The notes: generated by a model from the letters alone, not told the origin. A stretch of 64,000 nucleotides of DNA from Actinobacillus lignieresii (GCF_900444945.1 NZ_UFRM01000001.1:692501-756500), one strand, 5' to 3'. Numbered from the stretch's first letter, positions 45,469 to 58,207 are shown. Program-made: numbers and translations.

Positions 45469-47442
45469 TTATTTCGTTAAATCAACTTGATATACCGCAA
45501 AGCCGATTTCGTCCGTACCGACTAATGTCATCGGATATTGCGCTTTTTCTTTAATAAATGCCGCCGCTTTTTCAGTCGGGGAAGTTTCAAAACGAATATC
45601 TAATTTCGTTTTGGCATTAATCGGTGCGATACGCCAGTTTTTATCGGCAGTCGGTACTACATGACCTTTTGCTTTACTTTCTGCCGAAATATAATTTGAA
45701 AGCACTTGGCGATTTTCATCCGGAGCGGCAAACACTATATGCTTATCGCCGGTACCCGGGAATTTTGCTCCGTATGCACGATAGTTATTGGTGGCGATTA
45801 AAAATTCCTGTTTCGGATCAACCGGTTTTCCATTAAAGGTTAAATTCACCACACGGTGCGAGTTTTCATTAATTAATTTACATTCGCCATCGTAACGAGC
45901 CGGTTGCGTAATATCAAATTGGTACTCTACTCCATCGATCACATCAAAGTTATAAGTACGAAAACCTTGCCAATCTAATAGACTTTGCGGTTGTGTACTG
46001 GTCGGGTCGATTTGTTTAAACATACCTGCGCTACATTCCAACCATTCTTTCAACTCTGCTCCGGTGACTTTCACTACCACAAGCGTATTTGGATATAGGT
46101 ATAAATCCGCCGCATTACGGAAGGTTAATTGACCTTTGTCCACTTCGGTAAAACCGCTTGGATCATTTTTACGCACGCCCGCTTTAAACGGTGCGCAGGC
46201 ACTTAATACCGGTAAACCGGCAAGTTCCGGTAAACCTTTAACAACGTTTTCAACATAGGCTTTTTGCGCTTGATTTACAATTTGAATTGTCGGGTCGTCT
46301 TGCACTAAAGCTAAATAGCTGTACATATTATCGGTCGCTTTACCAATCGGTTGCGATACGAATTTACGTGTTGCTTCATGGGTTTCTTTAAGTAATGCCG
46401 CAATTTCCGGATGGTTATCTACGGTTGCTTTTTTCGCTTCGGCATTATAAATCGGGCGAAGCGCCGCTTTACCATCAACTACCGCCCATTTGCCGTTTTG
46501 TTCGGCTAAACTCAAATCAACTACACTGATATTATTGCCCCAATAACCTGCCATGCTTTCCGGAACGCCTTTCATCGTACCTTTGACAATATCGGCATTC
46601 GGCGATTTTTCAAATTCTTTATTTGGGAATAGACGATGCGAATGACCGAAAATAACCGCATCGATGCCTTTTACATCGGCTAAATAGAATGCCGAATTTT
46701 CCGCACCTTCTTTATAAGGTTTATCGGACGGCCCAGTGTGTGCTAAGGCGATAATGACGTCAGCCCCCTTCTCTTTCACGATAGGCACGTATTTTTCTGC
46801 GGTTTTTACAATATCGCGAGCTTCCACTTTACCTTCAAGGTTTGCTTTATCCCAAACCATCACTTGCGGCGGTACAAAGCCGATATAGCCGATTTTAATC
46901 GTTTGTTTTTGACCGTGCGTATCAATAATGGCCTTTTCTTGAATAAAATAAGGTTGGAAGAAAGGCTCGTCCGTTCCCGGTTTAACGATATTCGCATTGA
47001 TAATAGGATGATTCGCTTGCTTCATTGCGCCGGTTAAATAATCCAAACCATAGTTAAACTCATGATTTCCTAGTGTTCCCACTTCGTATTTCATTGCATT
47101 TAAAGCAGCGATTGCCGGATCGGCTTTTCCTTGTTTAGCACCTACGGCAGCTTGATAATCGGCAATCGGATTACCTTGAATTAAGTCGCCGTTATCAACT
47201 AACACGCTATTTTTAACTTCTTTTCTCGCCTGTTCAATTAAACTTGCCGTACGGGTAAAACCGAATTTCTCTGTCGGTGCGTCTTTGTAGTAATCGAAAT
47301 CCGTTAAAAAGCCGTGAATATCGGTGGTAGCGATAATACGCAAATCCGCTTGATTGCCGGCTTTTGCGAAAGCGAATTTATTCGTTCCGAGTATGAGCAT
47401 GGTACTTGCACCTAATTGTATAAAACGTCGTCTGTTTAACAT
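45469..47442 (-). CDS. cpdB: 2',3'-cyclic-nucleotide 2'-phosphodiesterase/3'-nucleotidase
   Basis: CpdB is a periplasmic enzyme that degrades 2',3'-cyclic nucleotides and 3'-nucleotides for salvage. The 657-aa protein has an N-terminal signal with a twin-arginine-like start ([14 protein letters not shown]), then a metallophosphatase domain with [11 protein letters not shown] near residue 38, [11 protein letters not shown] near residue 80, [11 protein letters not shown] near residue 120 and FGHSHRLFP near residue 275, and a C-terminal 5'-nucleotidase-type domain from about residue 400. It lies next to nadV on the opposite strand; both deal with nucleotide acquisition. Confidence 0.9.
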   Translation of the reverse strand: MLNRRRFIQLGASTMLILGTNKFAFAKAGNQADLRIIATTDIHGFLTDFDYYKDAPTEKFGFTRTASLIEQARKEVKNSVLVDNGDLIQGNPIADYQAAVGAKQGKADPAIAALNAMKYEVGTLGNHEFNYGLDYLTGAMKQANHPIINANIVKPGTDEPFFQPYFIQEKAIIDTHGQKQTIKIGYIGFVPPQVMVWDKANLEGKVEARDIVKTAEKYVPIVKEKGADVIIALAHTGPSDKPYKEGAENSAFYLADVKGIDAVIFGHSHRLFPNKEFEKSPNADIVKGTMKGVPESMAGYWGNNISVVDLSLAEQNGKWAVVDGKAALRPIYNAEAKKATVDNHPEIAALLKETHEATRKFVSQPIGKATDNMYSYLALVQDDPTIQIVNQAQKAYVENVVKGLPELAGLPVLSACAPFKAGVRKNDPSGFTEVDKGQLTFRNAADLYLYPNTLVVVKVTGAELKEWLECSAGMFKQIDPTSTQPQSLLDWQGFRTYNFDVIDGVEYQFDITQPARYDGECKLINENSHRVVNLTFNGKPVDPKQEFLIATNNYRAYGAKFPGTGDKHIVFAAPDENRQVLSNYISAESKAKGHVVPTADKNWRIAPINAKTKLDIRFETSPTEKAAAFIKEKAQYPMTLVGTDEIGFAVYQVDLTK

Positions 47443-47738
47443 TGTATTCTCCTACGTTATCAATATATTGGATATTGCAAATTATTGTAGAAAAATAATC
47501 GCTTGTACTCTAGTGCTTTTTATAGGTTTGATGATATTCGCCAAATTAACGGACGGTAATCTGCACAAATTAAGCTAAAAATGAGAATAATTCTTAAATT
47601 TTGAGCAATTTTTAAGGATATTTTTTGAATAGGAATTTATTTTAGCGCATGAAACGTGTATGCTTATAAAGACGTACGCATATTTGCGTCACACAAGTTA
47701 TCAATCCTTTCATAAACAAAGAAATAAAGGTGTTTGAC

Positions 47739-48947
47739 ATGTCTAAAAACTTAATCCTTATCCTTAACTGCGGTAGTTCTTCTTTAAAATTTGCGGTGTT
47801 AGATCCTAAAACGGGTGACGAGAAATTATCCGGTCTAGCAGAAGCATTTAACTTAGAAGATGCTCGTATTAAATGGAAATTAAACGGCGAAAAAGGCAAT
47901 GCAGATTTAGGTGCAGGTGCAGCGCATAGCGAAGCATTAACTTTCATTGCAAATGAATTATTATCAGAAGAATTAAAATCCAGTATCGGTGCTATCGGTC
48001 ACCGTATCGTTCACGGTGGTGAGCAATTCACTTCATCCGTAGTAATCAATGATGATGTAGTTAAAGGCATCGAACACGCAATTCAATTCGCACCGCTTCA
48101 CAATCCGGCGCATTTAATCGGTATCAAAGAAGCATTCCGTATTTTCCCTGAGTTAAAAGAGAAAAACGTTGCGGTATTCGATACGGCTTTCCACCAAACT
48201 ATGCCGGAAGAAGCATTTTTATACGCACTTCCGTACAAACTCTATAAAGAACACGGTATCCGTCGTTACGGCGCTCACGGTACCAGCCATTTATTCATCA
48301 CCTCACAAGTTGCCGAATTAGCGGGCAAACCGGTAGATCAAACCAATGCGATTATCTGTCACTTAGGTAACGGCGGTTCCGTATCTGTGGTACGTAACGG
48401 TAAATGTATCGATACGTCAATGGGTTTAACACCGTTAGAAGGTTTAGTGATGGGGACTCGTTCGGGCGATATCGACCCTGCAATCGTTTTCTACCTATAC
48501 AAAAACTTAGGTATGTCAATGGAGCAAATCGAAGATACGTTAGTGAAAAAATCGGGTCTTTTAGGTTTAACTGAAGTAACCAGTGACTGTCGTTATGCGG
48601 AAGATAACTACGAGGATGCGTCAAAACCTGAAGCAAAACGTGCATTAGACGTATATAGCTACCGTTTAGCAAAATACATCGGTGCATATATGGCGATCTT
48701 AGGTGATGACCACTTAGACGCTATCGCATTTACCGGCGGTATCGGTGAGAACTCGGGTCACGTACGTGAATTAGCGTTAAATCACTTAAAATTATTCGGC
48801 GTTAAATTAGACGTTGAACGTAACTTAGCGGCGCGCTTCGGTAAATCCGGCGTTATCACTGCGGACGACTCAACATTCAAAGCAGTCGTAATTCCGACTA
48901 ACGAAGAATTAGTGATTGCACAAGATACGGCTAAATTAGCATTATAA
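47739..48947 (+). CDS. ackA: Acetate kinase
   Basis: AckA converts acetyl phosphate and ADP to acetate and ATP, the last step of overflow fermentation. The 402-aa protein has [13 protein letters not shown] at residues 7-19, [13 protein letters not shown] near residue 148, HLGNGGSVS near residue 208, and the ATP-site block FTGGIGENS near residue 327. A GTG at 47730 is in frame, but AAAGG sits eight bases before the ATG at 47739. It is followed by pta. Confidence 0.97.
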   Translation: MSKNLILILNCGSSSLKFAVLDPKTGDEKLSGLAEAFNLEDARIKWKLNGEKGNADLGAGAAHSEALTFIANELLSEELKSSIGAIGHRIVHGGEQFTSSVVINDDVVKGIEHAIQFAPLHNPAHLIGIKEAFRIFPELKEKNVAVFDTAFHQTMPEEAFLYALPYKLYKEHGIRRYGAHGTSHLFITSQVAELAGKPVDQTNAIICHLGNGGSVSVVRNGKCIDTSMGLTPLEGLVMGTRSGDIDPAIVFYLYKNLGMSMEQIEDTLVKKSGLLGLTEVTSDCRYAEDNYEDASKPEAKRALDVYSYRLAKYIGAYMAILGDDHLDAIAFTGGIGENSGHVRELALNHLKLFGVKLDVERNLAARFGKSGVITADDSTFKAVVIPTNEELVIAQDTAKLAL

Positions 48948-48952
48948 TTCCC

Positions 48953-48976
48953 AAGGGCAGATATTCTGCCCTTTTA
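48953..48976 (+). terminator. Terminator-like hairpin between ackA and pta
   Basis: AAGGGCAG-ATATT-CTGCCCTT with a T tract lies in the 55-base gap. It may limit, rather than stop, transcription into pta. Confidence 0.6.
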
Positions 48977-49002
48977 CTATTTCACACAAACGGAATTTAA
49001 AT

Positions 49003-51141
49003 ATGTCCAGAACTATTATCTTAATCCCAACAACAACCGGTGTCGGCTTAACGAGCGTTAGTCTCGGTTTAGTACATGCTTTGGAACAAAAAGGTTCTAA
49101 AGTCGGCTTTTTAAAACCAATCGCGCAACCTATCAGCGGCGAAGATACGTTAGACCGCTCTACTTCGATTATTCGTTCGGCGCAAACGACAGAAGTCGGC
49201 GAGCCGTTTATGTTGAGCGAGGCGGAAGCGTTAATCGGTCAAAACCAATCGGACGTTTTATTAGAAAAAGTGGTTGAACGTCATCAACAACTCAGCAAAA
49301 ACAATGAAATCGTTGTTGTTGAAGGTTTAATCCCTACTCGTAAAAATTCATACGCTAACAGCGTAAACTATGATATTGCTCAAGCATTAGATGCGGAAAT
49401 TATCTTAGTTGCCGCACCGGGTTCGGATAAACCGACCCAATTAAAAGAGCGTGTAGAAGCGGCCGCTTCAGAGTTCGGCGGTCGTCATAACCCTAACTTA
49501 TTAGGCGTAATTATCAATAAATTTAACGCACCGGTTGATGAGTCGGGTCGTACTCGTCCGGACTTAACCGAAATTTTCGATTCGTTCCAACACAGCACAC
49601 AAAATATTGCGGAAGTGGAAGCGTTATTTGCAAAAAGTCCGATTAAATTACTCGCTTGTGTTGAGTGGAAATCCGATTTAATTGCAACACGTGCTATCGA
49701 CTTAGCGAAACACTTACGTGCGGCTATTATCAATGAAGGTGAATTACAAACTCGTCGTATCCGTGGCGTAACATTCTGTGCGCGTAGTCTTCCGCATATG
49801 GTTGATCATTTTAAAGCGGGCAGCTTATTAGTGACCTCTGCAGACCGTCCGGAAGTATTGGTTGCAGCGTCTTTAGCGGTAATGAACGGTGTGGAAATCG
49901 GCGCAATCTTATTAACCGGCGGCTATAAAATCGAAACACCGATTGCAAAACTTTGCCAACAAGCATTTGAATCCGGCGTTCCGGTGTTCCGTGTAGAAGG
50001 TAATACATGGCAAACTGCACTTAGCTTACAAAGTTTCAGCTTAGAAGTGCCTGCTGATGATAAAGAACGTATTTCATCGATTAAAGAATATGTTGCAAGC
50101 CAATTTAACCACGGTTTCATTGATGAAATTTCTAAAGCGGCAACACGCGCTCGTCGTTTATCGCCGGCAGCATTCCGTTATCAATTAACCGAATATGCAC
50201 GTCAAGCGAAAAAACGTATCGTATTACCGGAAGGCGACGAACCTCGTACCGTTAAAGCGGCGGCGTTATGTGCCGAACGCGGTATCGCGGAATGTGTGCT
50301 TTTAGCAAATCCGACGGACGTTCGACGTGTAGCGGAATCTCAAGGTGTGGTATTAGGTAAAGGTATTACGATTATCAATCCTGAAGAAGTACGTGAAAAC
50401 TATGTGGCTCGTTTAGTCGAGTTACGTAAAAATAAAGGTATGACGGAAGTGGTTGCACGTGAGCAATTAACGGATACGGTAGTACTCGGTACAATGATGC
50501 TAGAAGCCGGCGAAGTGGACGGTTTAGTATCGGGTGCGGTACATACTACGGCAAATACGATTCGTCCGCCGATGCAAATCATCAAAACCGCACCGGGTAG
50601 CTCGATTGTTTCTTCAATCTTCTTTATGCTATTACCGGATCAAGTGCTTGTGTACGGTGACTGTGCGGTGAACCCGGATCCGACGGCAGAACAATTAGCT
50701 GAAATTGCAATTCAATCTGCGGAATCGGCGAAAGCGTTCGGTATCGACCCGCGTGTGGCAATGATTTCTTACTCAACCGGTACTTCAGGTTCCGGTGCGG
50801 ATGTTGAGAAAGTGAAAGAAGCGACTCGTATCGCACAAGAAAAACGCCCTGATTTAATCATTGACGGTCCGTTACAATATGATGCGGCGGTAATGGAAGA
50901 TGTTGCACGCTCTAAAGCACCGAACTCTCCGGTAGCGGGTAAAGCGACAGTATTCGTATTCCCTGACTTAAATACCGGTAATACGACCTATAAAGCGGTA
51001 CAACGTTCTGCGGATTTAGTGTCTATCGGCCCAATGCTTCAAGGTATGCGTAAACCGGTGAATGACCTCTCTCGCGGTGCGTTAGTTGATGATATCGTTT
51101 ATACGATTGCATTAACCGCAATCCAAGCGACACAAGGTTAA
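49003..51141 (+). CDS. pta: Phosphate acetyltransferase
   Basis: Pta interconverts acetyl-CoA and acetyl phosphate, the partner step to AckA. The 712-aa length fits the long form: an N-terminal P-loop-like (BioD-type) domain beginning [18 protein letters not shown], a middle DRTGG domain, and a C-terminal catalytic PTA_PTB domain from about residue 385 ([44 protein letters not shown] and PLQYDAA). It lies 55 bases after ackA in the usual order. Confidence 0.97.
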   Translation: MSRTIILIPTTTGVGLTSVSLGLVHALEQKGSKVGFLKPIAQPISGEDTLDRSTSIIRSAQTTEVGEPFMLSEAEALIGQNQSDVLLEKVVERHQQLSKNNEIVVVEGLIPTRKNSYANSVNYDIAQALDAEIILVAAPGSDKPTQLKERVEAAASEFGGRHNPNLLGVIINKFNAPVDESGRTRPDLTEIFDSFQHSTQNIAEVEALFAKSPIKLLACVEWKSDLIATRAIDLAKHLRAAIINEGELQTRRIRGVTFCARSLPHMVDHFKAGSLLVTSADRPEVLVAASLAVMNGVEIGAILLTGGYKIETPIAKLCQQAFESGVPVFRVEGNTWQTALSLQSFSLEVPADDKERISSIKEYVASQFNHGFIDEISKAATRARRLSPAAFRYQLTEYARQAKKRIVLPEGDEPRTVKAAALCAERGIAECVLLANPTDVRRVAESQGVVLGKGITIINPEEVRENYVARLVELRKNKGMTEVVAREQLTDTVVLGTMMLEAGEVDGLVSGAVHTTANTIRPPMQIIKTAPGSSIVSSIFFMLLPDQVLVYGDCAVNPDPTAEQLAEIAIQSAESAKAFGIDPRVAMISYSTGTSGSGADVEKVKEATRIAQEKRPDLIIDGPLQYDAAVMEDVARSKAPNSPVAGKATVFVFPDLNTGNTTYKAVQRSADLVSIGPMLQGMRKPVNDLSRGALVDDIVYTIALTAIQATQG

Positions 51142-51160
51142 TTATCTTACAAATAGCGAA

Positions 51161-51185
51161 ATGCCCTCAAATGAGGGCATTTTTT
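51161..51185 (+). terminator. pta terminator
   Basis: ATGCCCTC-AAAT-GAGGGCAT is followed by TTTTT shortly after the pta stop. Confidence 0.85.
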
Positions 51186-51224
51186 ATGCTAATAAGCGGT
51201 GATATTTCTCAATCTTTTTGCCCC

Positions 51225-51254
51225 AAAAAAAAGCCCTGCGATATCACAGGACTT
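51225..51254 (-). terminator. Terminator of the YegP-like gene
   Basis: On the minus strand AAGTCCTGTG-ATAT-CGCAGGGCTT is followed by a T tract, just beyond the stop of the 61-aa gene. Confidence 0.7.
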
Positions 51255-51260
51255 TTCTCA

Positions 51261-51446
51261 TTATGCTTCTTTTGTTAAATCTTTAACTTCAGTTTCAACA
51301 GTAACTTTTTTTACCGCTTCAATGCCTTTTTGGCAGTTTTGTTTTGTCGCATATCCTTCACCACCGGTTGCGATTGTTTGATGGTTGCCGGATTTTAAAC
51401 GCCAGCGAAATTCGCCTTTTGCATCTTTATAAATTTCAAAATACAT
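51261..51446 (-). CDS. YegP-like DUF1508 small protein
   Basis: A 61-aa cytoplasmic protein with one DUF1508 repeat: MYFEIYKDAKGEFRWRLKSGN followed by IATGGEGYATKQNCQKGIEAV. E. coli YegP (110 aa) has two such repeats; this single-repeat version is about half that size. Function is unknown. AAGGA lies eight bases before the ATG at 51446, which decides between this and a longer frame starting at 51473. Confidence 0.8.
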   Translation of the reverse strand: MYFEIYKDAKGEFRWRLKSGNHQTIATGGEGYATKQNCQKGIEAVKKVTVETEVKDLTKEA

Positions 51447-51574
51447 ACCATTTTCCTTATCTGAAAATCCCAAACTTATGTTTGGTATGAATAGCTTACC
51501 TATTCTGGTATAAATTGCAATTTATTCGGTAAAAATTACCGCTTATTTACGTATCTTTTAATCTTGTAGAACGA

Positions 51575-52663
51575 TTACCGCCCCACGCTTTCTAAAATGC
51601 GATCCGCAAACTTACCGATACTGATGCCGAAATTATTCGATTTGTTCCAGTCCATTAAGGTACGGAAATTATTTGATACGAGGAAAGCTCGTCCGGCTTC
51701 TTTATCCGGCCGAACCAACCATAATTTATTACCGTTTAACGCACTTAATTTTGCCGTTTCTCGAGCGGTCGGATACGCCAGATAAACACCCCAAGACTGC
51801 CATTCTCCGAGGGTTTTAGCTTTGTTTGCTTCAATACCGGAGAAAGACAGATCAATCGGGCTGGCAAGTTTTACCTCTACGCCCCAAGGCACTTCATCAT
51901 CCCAACCTACGGTTGAAAGATAAGAAGCGATAGAGGCAAACGCATCGGCTTCCGTATTCCAAATATCTTTTTTGCCGTCACCGTTGCCGTCCGTCGCGTA
52001 ATTCAAATAGGCGGTCGGCATAAACTGAGTTTGCCCCATTGCCCCCGCCCAAGAACCTAGCATTTCATAACGATTGATCGTACCGTCATCCAACATTTTC
52101 ATCGCATTGACGAATTCTTGGGTAAATAATTTTTCACGGCGTCCGTCAAAAGCAAGTGTGGCTAACACGGACAATACGTCAAAATCGCCTTGGTAACGAC
52201 CAAAACTGCTCTCCATCCCCCACAACGCTAAAATATATTCTTTCTGAACATTATATTTGTTACTGGCATGAGTTAATTGCGTATTAAATTCATACCAATA
52301 TTCAGCGGCCAAATTCACTTTATTTTGAGTGAGCACCTTACTTAAATAGTTAGTGACACCGTTCGGATTCGGCGGTGGCGAAGGCGTATTCGGATCACGC
52401 TTACGAGCCGCCTGAGCTTGATCCAACTGAATGGATCTGGCGTTATATCGAATAAATTTTTGGGTATTTAATACGTTATCCGACACACCGGCACCGGCAG
52501 CCTTTTGCTTAAGAAAATGTACGTAATCATTAAAATTATTGAGCGTACGCGCTTTAGTGTATTGAGCGTCCATCGGAAGCTCCGGATACGTACTATTTTT
52601 ATTTGAACATCCGGCAAGGAATAAGCTAAACATTACCGGAATCGTTAAAAATCGTAATTTCAT
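51575..52663 (-). CDS. mltB: Membrane-bound lytic murein transglycosylase B
   Basis: MltB is an outer-membrane lipoprotein that cleaves peptidoglycan strands (GH103). The 362-aa protein has a lipoprotein signal MKLRFLTIPVMFSLFLAGC with lipidated Cys19, and the catalytic glutamate in LWGMESSFGRYQGDFDVL near residue 152; SWAGAMGQTQFMPTAYLNYA near residue 205 is the conserved substrate cleft. The window therefore holds two murein lytic enzymes, Slt and MltB. Confidence 0.92.
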   Translation of the reverse strand: MKLRFLTIPVMFSLFLAGCSNKNSTYPELPMDAQYTKARTLNNFNDYVHFLKQKAAGAGVSDNVLNTQKFIRYNARSIQLDQAQAARKRDPNTPSPPPNPNGVTNYLSKVLTQNKVNLAAEYWYEFNTQLTHASNKYNVQKEYILALWGMESSFGRYQGDFDVLSVLATLAFDGRREKLFTQEFVNAMKMLDDGTINRYEMLGSWAGAMGQTQFMPTAYLNYATDGNGDGKKDIWNTEADAFASIASYLSTVGWDDEVPWGVEVKLASPIDLSFSGIEANKAKTLGEWQSWGVYLAYPTARETAKLSALNGNKLWLVRPDKEAGRAFLVSNNFRTLMDWNKSNNFGISIGKFADRILESVGR

Positions 52664-52708
52664 AGCATTTATATAGTAAAGCGATCTTTAAAACCGACCG
52701 CTTGTAAA

Positions 52709-53626
52709 TTAAATATTTACCATTCTGCTTGGGCGAATGACATTATCGGTCGTAATTTCCGCGACACCGAGAAATTGCATATTATCCGAAAACAAACGAA
52801 CTTGCCCGTAAATTTGATCGTTATTTTCAAATTTCACTCTTTGACCGAAACCGACCGCCTTAGTCTGCTCTGCGGTTAAGTTTAGTTTCGGTAGGCTTTC
52901 TACTGCGGTACCTAAAGGTAAAAGATATTTATCTAATTCTTCAAGCGGTTGGTTTTCACTTAAATTTTGCAAATCCGCATAGCTCATCATCGCTTCAATC
53001 GGATAATTTGCCACCGCTAAACGGCGTAGAACCGTCACGTGCGCGCCACAGCCCAATATTTCGCCTAAATCATCGACTAAAGTACGAATATAAGTGCCTT
53101 TCGAGCAATGTACCTCTAACGTAAGATAAGGTGCGACATATTCGATAAAACGCAATTCGAAAATCGTAATCGGGCGCGCTTCTCTTTCTACCGTAATGCC
53201 TTGGCGAGCATATTCATAGAGCGGTTTACCGTTATGTTTTAATGCGGAAAACATAGTCGGCACTTGTAAAATATCGCCGCGAAATTGCTCCAATGCCGTA
53301 ATAATTTCCGCTTCACCTACGTTCACCGCACGGGTTTCAACGACTTGCCCTTCTGCGTCCGACGTATCGGTACGTTCGCCTAATTTTGCAGTAACTTGAT
53401 AACGTTTGTCCGAATCAAGCAAAAATTGCGAAAATTTAGTCGCTTCACCCAAACAAATCGGCAGCATACCGGTCGCAAGCGGATCTAATGCGCCGGTATG
53501 CCCCGCTTTATTCGCTTGAAACAGGCGTTTAACCTTTTGCAGAATATCGTTTGACGACATTCCTTGCGGTTTATCTAATAAAAATACGCCGTGAACATCA
53601 CGCCCTTTTTTACGAGGTCTGGACAC
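52709..53626 (-). CDS. truB: tRNA pseudouridine-55 synthase TruB
   Basis: TruB makes the universal pseudouridine 55 in tRNA T-loops. The 305-aa protein has the start [11 protein letters not shown] and the catalytic aspartate in [14 protein letters not shown] near residue 47; the PUA domain is at the C-terminus. The start codon is GTG and directly follows the rbfA stop (TAG), with GAGG eight bases upstream inside rbfA, so translation is coupled. It is the last gene of the rimP-nusA-infB-rbfA-truB operon. Confidence 0.95.
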   Translation of the reverse strand: MSRPRKKGRDVHGVFLLDKPQGMSSNDILQKVKRLFQANKAGHTGALDPLATGMLPICLGEATKFSQFLLDSDKRYQVTAKLGERTDTSDAEGQVVETRAVNVGEAEIITALEQFRGDILQVPTMFSALKHNGKPLYEYARQGITVEREARPITIFELRFIEYVAPYLTLEVHCSKGTYIRTLVDDLGEILGCGAHVTVLRRLAVANYPIEAMMSYADLQNLSENQPLEELDKYLLPLGTAVESLPKLNLTAEQTKAVGFGQRVKFENNDQIYGQVRLFSDNMQFLGVAEITTDNVIRPSRMVNI

Positions 53627-54010
53627 CTATTCTTCCTCTTTATGTTTAGCTTCGTCGTTTTTAATCACGTTCGAGACAAGGTTAGACATACGCATACCTT
53701 CGACTAAGGATTGATCGTAAATAAAACGAAGCTCCGGTACGATACGTAAACGCATAGCCTTACCGACTAACGAACGAATATACGGGCTTGCTTTTTCTAA
53801 GCCTTTCATACCCTGTTCAATTGCGCTTTGATCATTATCGAATAAGAATGTTACGAAGATTTTCGCATACGCCAAATCACGGCTTACTTCCACATCCGAT
53901 ACCGTTACCATCCCGATACGAGGGTCTTTTACCTCTCGTTGTAAAATGACAGCGATCTCTTTTTGTAACTCTTGCGCTACACGATCACTGCGTTTAAATT
54001 CTCTGCTCAT
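53627..54010 (-). CDS. rbfA: Ribosome-binding factor A
   Basis: RbfA binds the 30S subunit during late maturation and cold adaptation. The 127-aa protein begins [23 protein letters not shown] and has the KH-like fold region [23 protein letters not shown]; the acidic/basic tail EAKHKEEE ends it. MSREF is preferred over a start nine codons upstream on family grounds. Next to truB with no gap. Confidence 0.95.
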   Translation of the reverse strand: MSREFKRSDRVAQELQKEIAVILQREVKDPRIGMVTVSDVEVSRDLAYAKIFVTFLFDNDQSAIEQGMKGLEKASPYIRSLVGKAMRLRIVPELRFIYDQSLVEGMRMSNLVSNVIKNDEAKHKEEE

Positions 54011-54107
54011 GTTTTCTCCAAAATGCAAACGAGGCACTCCAAAAGCGCCTCAAAATTTTGTTGGGATTATACCCTAATTTGTCTTTTTTAGCGATGTTAA
54101 GCCAAAA

Positions 54108-54165
54108 ACAAGCGGTCAGTTTCCACTAAATTTTTGCAAATTCATGCAGAAATCTGACCGCTTGT
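54108..54165 (-). terminator. Inverted uptake-sequence pair between infB and rbfA
   Basis: Two complete cores, ACAAGCGGTC (54108-54117) and GACCGCTTGT (54156-54165), face each other with partly matching interior (TTTGCAAATT). It lies in the infB-rbfA gap and could weaken transcription into rbfA-truB. Confidence 0.6.
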
Positions 54166-54181
54166 GAGTAATGAAACGAGA

Positions 54182-56704
54182 TTAGATACTACGTTTCACT
54201 TCAACCACTTCGAATACCTCGATTTGGTCGCCGACTTTCACATCGTTATAGTTTTTCACGCCGATACCGCATTCCATACCGTTACGTACTTCCGAAACGT
54301 CATCTTTAAAGCGACGGAGAGATTCTAACTCGCCTTCAAAGATGACCACGTTATCACGTAATACGCGGATTGGGTTGTTACGTTTAACCACACCTTCGGT
54401 TACCATACAACCTGCGATCGCACCGAATTTCGGATGACGGAATACGTCACGTACTTCAGCCAAGCCGATGATTTCTTGTTTGAACTCAGGCTGTAACATA
54501 CCGCTCATTGCCGCTTTGATTTCGTTGAGCAATTCGTAGATGATTGAGTAGTAACGTAAGTCGATGTTTTCCGCTTCGATAACACGACGAGCAGAAGCGT
54601 CCGCACGTACGTTGAAACCGACTATAATCGCATTTGAAGCTGCCGCTAATGTTGCATCCGTTTCGGTAATACCGCCGACACCGGAACCCACTACTTTCAC
54701 TTTTACTTCGTCGGTTGAAAGTTCCGCTAATGATTGACAGATTGCTTCTACCGAACCTTGTACGTCCGCTTTTACAATTACGTTTAATTCTGCAACGTCA
54801 CCTGCCGTCATATTGCTAAACATATTTTCAAGTTTCGCTTTTTGCTGACGAGCAAGTTTCACTTCACGGAATTTACCTTGACGGAATAACGCTACTTCAC
54901 GTGCTTTTTTCTCGTCACGTACAACCGTTGCTTCGTCACCGGCAGCCGGTACGCCGGAAAGGCCTAAAACCTCAACCGGGATAGACGGACCTGCAGAATC
55001 CACTTCTTTACCGTTTTCATCACGCATCGCACGTACACGACCGTATTCAAAGCCGCAAAGTACGATATCGCCTTTGTTTAATGTACCGGATTGAACAAGA
55101 ATGGTTGCCACCGGACCACGACCTTTATCTAGGTAAGATTCGATTACCACGCCGCTTGCCATACCTTCTTTAACCGCCGTTAGTTCCAATACTTCCGATT
55201 GAAGTAAAATCGCTTCCAACAAGTCATCGATACCTAAACCTTTTTTCGCTGAAACCGGTACGAATTGCACATCGCCACCGAATTTTTCCGAAACCACTTC
55301 GTGTTGAAGCAATTCTTGTTCTACACGATCAGGATTCGCTTCCGGTTTATCAATTTTGTTTACCGCAACCACAATCGGCGCACCAGCCGCACGTGCGTGC
55401 TGAATCGCTTCGATTGTTTGAGGCATTACACCGTCATCCGCCGCTACGACAAGTACCACGATATCCGTTGCTTTCGCGCCGCGAGCACGCATAGAGGTAA
55501 ACGCCGCATGTCCCGGAGTATCTAAGAAGGTAATCATCTTGCCGTCTTCGGTTTCAACGTGATAAGCACCGATATGCTGCGTAATACCGCCCGCTTCGCC
55601 GGCAGCGACTTTCGCTTTACGGATATAGTCAAGTAATGAGGTTTTACCGTGGTCAACGTGACCCATGATGGTAACAACCGGCGCACGTGTTACTTTTTCC
55701 GCATCCACGTCACGATCTTCCATTACCGCATCTTCAAGTTCGTTCTCGTTACGTAAAATTACTTTATGACCCATTTCTTCCGCAACAAGTTGAGCGGTTT
55801 CTTGGTCGATAACTTGGTTAATCGTAACCATTTCACCCATTTTCATCATAGTTTTGATGATTTCGGTTGCTTTTACCGCCATTTTATTCGCAAGTTCCGC
55901 AACAGTGATGGTTTCGCCGATAACGACATCCGCTTTGTTCACTTGAACCGGTTTAGTGAAAGCTTGTTGTAATGCCGAACCTTTTTTCGCATTTTTACCT
56001 TTACCTTTCACATCTTTTTGGTTGCGACGGTCTGCGTTACGTTCGTTTTTATCTTCACGATCGCCTTTTTTCGCTTTATTTACACCGCCTTTACCACGTC
56101 CGCGGTTTGCTTCGCTACGACGGTCGTTATCGCGATCCGCTTCACGCGCATAAGAAGATGTGAAACGATCATCTTCAAATTCTTCGCCGTTTTCAGCCGC
56201 TTCTTCACGAGCGATTTCCGCTAAACGACGGGCATTTTCCGCCGCACGTTTTGCTTCCATTTCCGCTTTTTGGCGCGCTAATTCTTCTTGTTTACGACGA
56301 AGTTCAGCTTCTTCTTTTTTCTTCGCTTCTTTTTCCGGATCAAGCGCTTTTTCTTGTTTAGGTTGTTCCGCTTTCGGTGCGGCTGCTTTCGGTTTGCTGT
56401 TCGGCATTACCGGTACGGCAGGTGCGGATTTTTTGGTCGCTTCTACTTTTGCTTCTTCCGCTTTTTTAGCCGCTTCTGCTTCCGCCTTCGCTTGCTCTGC
56501 CGCTTTTTCCGCTTGAGCTTTTGCTTCCGCTTCTTGTTTCGCTTTTAACGTCGCTTCTTCCTGCGCTTTTTTAACCGCTGCCGTATCAATTTTACGTGAC
56601 TTACGTACTTCAACTTGAACTTTACCGTCCGCGACAGTAGTTTTAGTACGACGTTGTAAGCTCAATTTTTTAGGCGCTTCGTTTTTAATTTCGTTATCAC
56701 TCAT
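54182..56704 (-). CDS. infB: Translation initiation factor IF-2
   Basis: IF-2 is the GTPase that places initiator tRNA on the 30S subunit. The 840-aa protein has an N-terminal Ala/Lys/Glu-rich, largely disordered region (about residues 40-220), the G domain with [14 protein letters not shown] near residue 346, [11 protein letters not shown] near residue 392 and [11 protein letters not shown] near residue 447, and C-terminal domains that bind fMet-tRNA. The low-complexity N-terminal repeats give several spurious long open frames on the other strand. It follows nusA in the standard operon. Confidence 0.97.
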   Translation of the reverse strand: MSDNEIKNEAPKKLSLQRRTKTTVADGKVQVEVRKSRKIDTAAVKKAQEEATLKAKQEAEAKAQAEKAAEQAKAEAEAAKKAEEAKVEATKKSAPAVPVMPNSKPKAAAPKAEQPKQEKALDPEKEAKKKEEAELRRKQEELARQKAEMEAKRAAENARRLAEIAREEAAENGEEFEDDRFTSSYAREADRDNDRRSEANRGRGKGGVNKAKKGDREDKNERNADRRNQKDVKGKGKNAKKGSALQQAFTKPVQVNKADVVIGETITVAELANKMAVKATEIIKTMMKMGEMVTINQVIDQETAQLVAEEMGHKVILRNENELEDAVMEDRDVDAEKVTRAPVVTIMGHVDHGKTSLLDYIRKAKVAAGEAGGITQHIGAYHVETEDGKMITFLDTPGHAAFTSMRARGAKATDIVVLVVAADDGVMPQTIEAIQHARAAGAPIVVAVNKIDKPEANPDRVEQELLQHEVVSEKFGGDVQFVPVSAKKGLGIDDLLEAILLQSEVLELTAVKEGMASGVVIESYLDKGRGPVATILVQSGTLNKGDIVLCGFEYGRVRAMRDENGKEVDSAGPSIPVEVLGLSGVPAAGDEATVVRDEKKAREVALFRQGKFREVKLARQQKAKLENMFSNMTAGDVAELNVIVKADVQGSVEAICQSLAELSTDEVKVKVVGSGVGGITETDATLAAASNAIIVGFNVRADASARRVIEAENIDLRYYSIIYELLNEIKAAMSGMLQPEFKQEIIGLAEVRDVFRHPKFGAIAGCMVTEGVVKRNNPIRVLRDNVVIFEGELESLRRFKDDVSEVRNGMECGIGVKNYNDVKVGDQIEVFEVVEVKRSI

Positions 56705-56725
56705 TGTTTTATCTCCTCACAACGA

Positions 56726-58207
56726 TTAGCTAAACCAGCAAATTTGACGTGCAGCCATAATTAATTCGCTTGCTTTATCCGCTGATAATTCTTCAATATC
56801 CGAAAGGTCGTCAGTTGCTTGTTCCGCCAGTTCTTCAAGCGTTGTGATGCCTTTTTCAGCCAGTTTAAATGCAATATGGCGATCTAAACCTTCTAAATTT
56901 AATAAACGATCTTCAATATGCGCTTGTTTTAACGCTTCTTCTTCCGCTAACGCTTTTGCGGTAATTGCGTTTTTCGCACGAGTTTGTAATTCTTCCGCTA
57001 GATTTTCATCTTCGATACCGTCAATTGCGGTTAATTCGCTTACCGGAATGAATGCGATTTCTTCTAAGCTAGAGAAGCCTTCATCCACTAATAATTGAGC
57101 GAATTCATCGTCGATTTCTAACGCAGAAACAAATAAACTAATAACTTTGTTATCTTCCGCTTGATGTTTCTTATCTAAATCTTCGGTAGTCATTACATTT
57201 AACGTCCAGCCGGTTAATTGTGTCGCTAAGCGTACGTTTTGACCGTTACGACCGATTGCTTGGGCTAAATTTTTACCTTCAACCGCAATATCCATCGCAT
57301 GTTTATCTTCATCCACGACAATCGCGCTAACTTCCGCCGGTGCCATTGCATTAATGACAAATTGCGCCGGATTATCGTCCCAAAGTACGATATCCACACG
57401 CTCTCCGCCCAATTCGTTACTAATTGCTTGCACACGTGCGCCGCGCATACCGACACAAGCACCTACCGGGTCGATACGTTTATCGTGTGATTTCACTGCG
57501 ATTTTCGCACGAGAACCCGGATCACGAGATGCGCCTTTAATTTCAATCACATCTTCACCGATTTCCGGTACTTCAAGTTTAAATAACTCTTCCAACATGA
57601 CCGGTTTTGCACGTGTTACGAAAAGTTGCGGGCCTTTTGATTCCGGTTTGATCGCATATAATACGCCGCGTACACGGTCGCCTGGACGGAAGTTTTCACG
57701 CGGAAGCATATCTTCACGCACGATTACCGCTTCCGCTTGATTACCTAAATCCAAGATAATTTGCTCGCGGTTTACTTTTTTAACGGTTGCAGTAATGATG
57801 GTATTTAATTGTGAACGGAATTGTTCAATCACTTTATTACGTTCCGCTTCACGAATTTTTGTACTGATCACTTGGCGTGCGGTTTGCATCGTAATACGGT
57901 CGAACGGAATCGAATCCACTTCGTCTTCAACGATATCGCCTAATTGCACGCTAGGATTTTCGTATTGCGCCGCTTCTAAGCTGATCTCACGTGTCATGTT
58001 ATGTACTTGTTCAACCACAATCCAGCGGCGGAAAGTTTGGAAATCACCGGTTTTACGGTCGATAACCACACGCACATCAATATCCATCTCTTTTTTCTTT
58101 TTAGTCGAAATGGCTAATGCCGTTTCAAGCGCTTCAAAGATAGCTTCTTTTGGCAGTAACTTCTCGTTAGATACCGCTTCTGCGGCTAATAAAATTTCTT
58201 TACTCAT
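56726..58207 (-). CDS. nusA: Transcription termination/antitermination factor NusA
   Basis: NusA binds RNA polymerase and modulates pausing and termination. The 493-aa protein has the N-terminal polymerase-binding domain, the S1 domain (residues about 135-200, with [15 protein letters not shown]), two KH domains ([21 protein letters not shown] near residue 250 and [16 protein letters not shown] near residue 315), and the C-terminal acidic repeats. It lies in the standard cluster after rimP. Three terminator hairpins lie upstream in the operon leader, a possible route of self-control. Confidence 0.97.
   Translation of the reverse strand: MSKEILLAAEAVSNEKLLPKEAIFEALETALAISTKKKKEMDIDVRVVIDRKTGDFQTFRRWIVVEQVHNMTREISLEAAQYENPSVQLGDIVEDEVDSIPFDRITMQTARQVISTKIREAERNKVIEQFRSQLNTIITATVKKVNREQIILDLGNQAEAVIVREDMLPRENFRPGDRVRGVLYAIKPESKGPQLFVTRAKPVMLEELFKLEVPEIGEDVIEIKGASRDPGSRAKIAVKSHDKRIDPVGACVGMRGARVQAISNELGGERVDIVLWDDNPAQFVINAMAPAEVSAIVVDEDKHAMDIAVEGKNLAQAIGRNGQNVRLATQLTGWTLNVMTTEDLDKKHQAEDNKVISLFVSALEIDDEFAQLLVDEGFSSLEEIAFIPVSELTAIDGIEDENLAEELQTRAKNAITAKALAEEEALKQAHIEDRLLNLEGLDRHIAFKLAEKGITTLEELAEQATDDLSDIEELSADKASELIMAARQICWFS

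Noticed and set aside
47580..47600. Fur-like sequence (TGAGAATAATTCTTA) upstream of ackA
   Set aside because: About 12 of 15 positions match a short Fur pattern, but the surrounding DNA is very AT-rich, so a chance match is likely and no iron link with ackA is known to me.
47642..47947. 101-aa minus-strand frame over the 5' end of ackA
   Set aside because: Most of it lies opposite ackA coding sequence; no ribosome site or recognisable protein.
55956..56548. Several overlapping plus-strand frames opposite the N-terminal part of infB
   Set aside because: They arise from the Ala/Lys/Glu-rich repeats of IF-2, giving Phe/Arg/Ser-rich low-complexity translations with no start signals.
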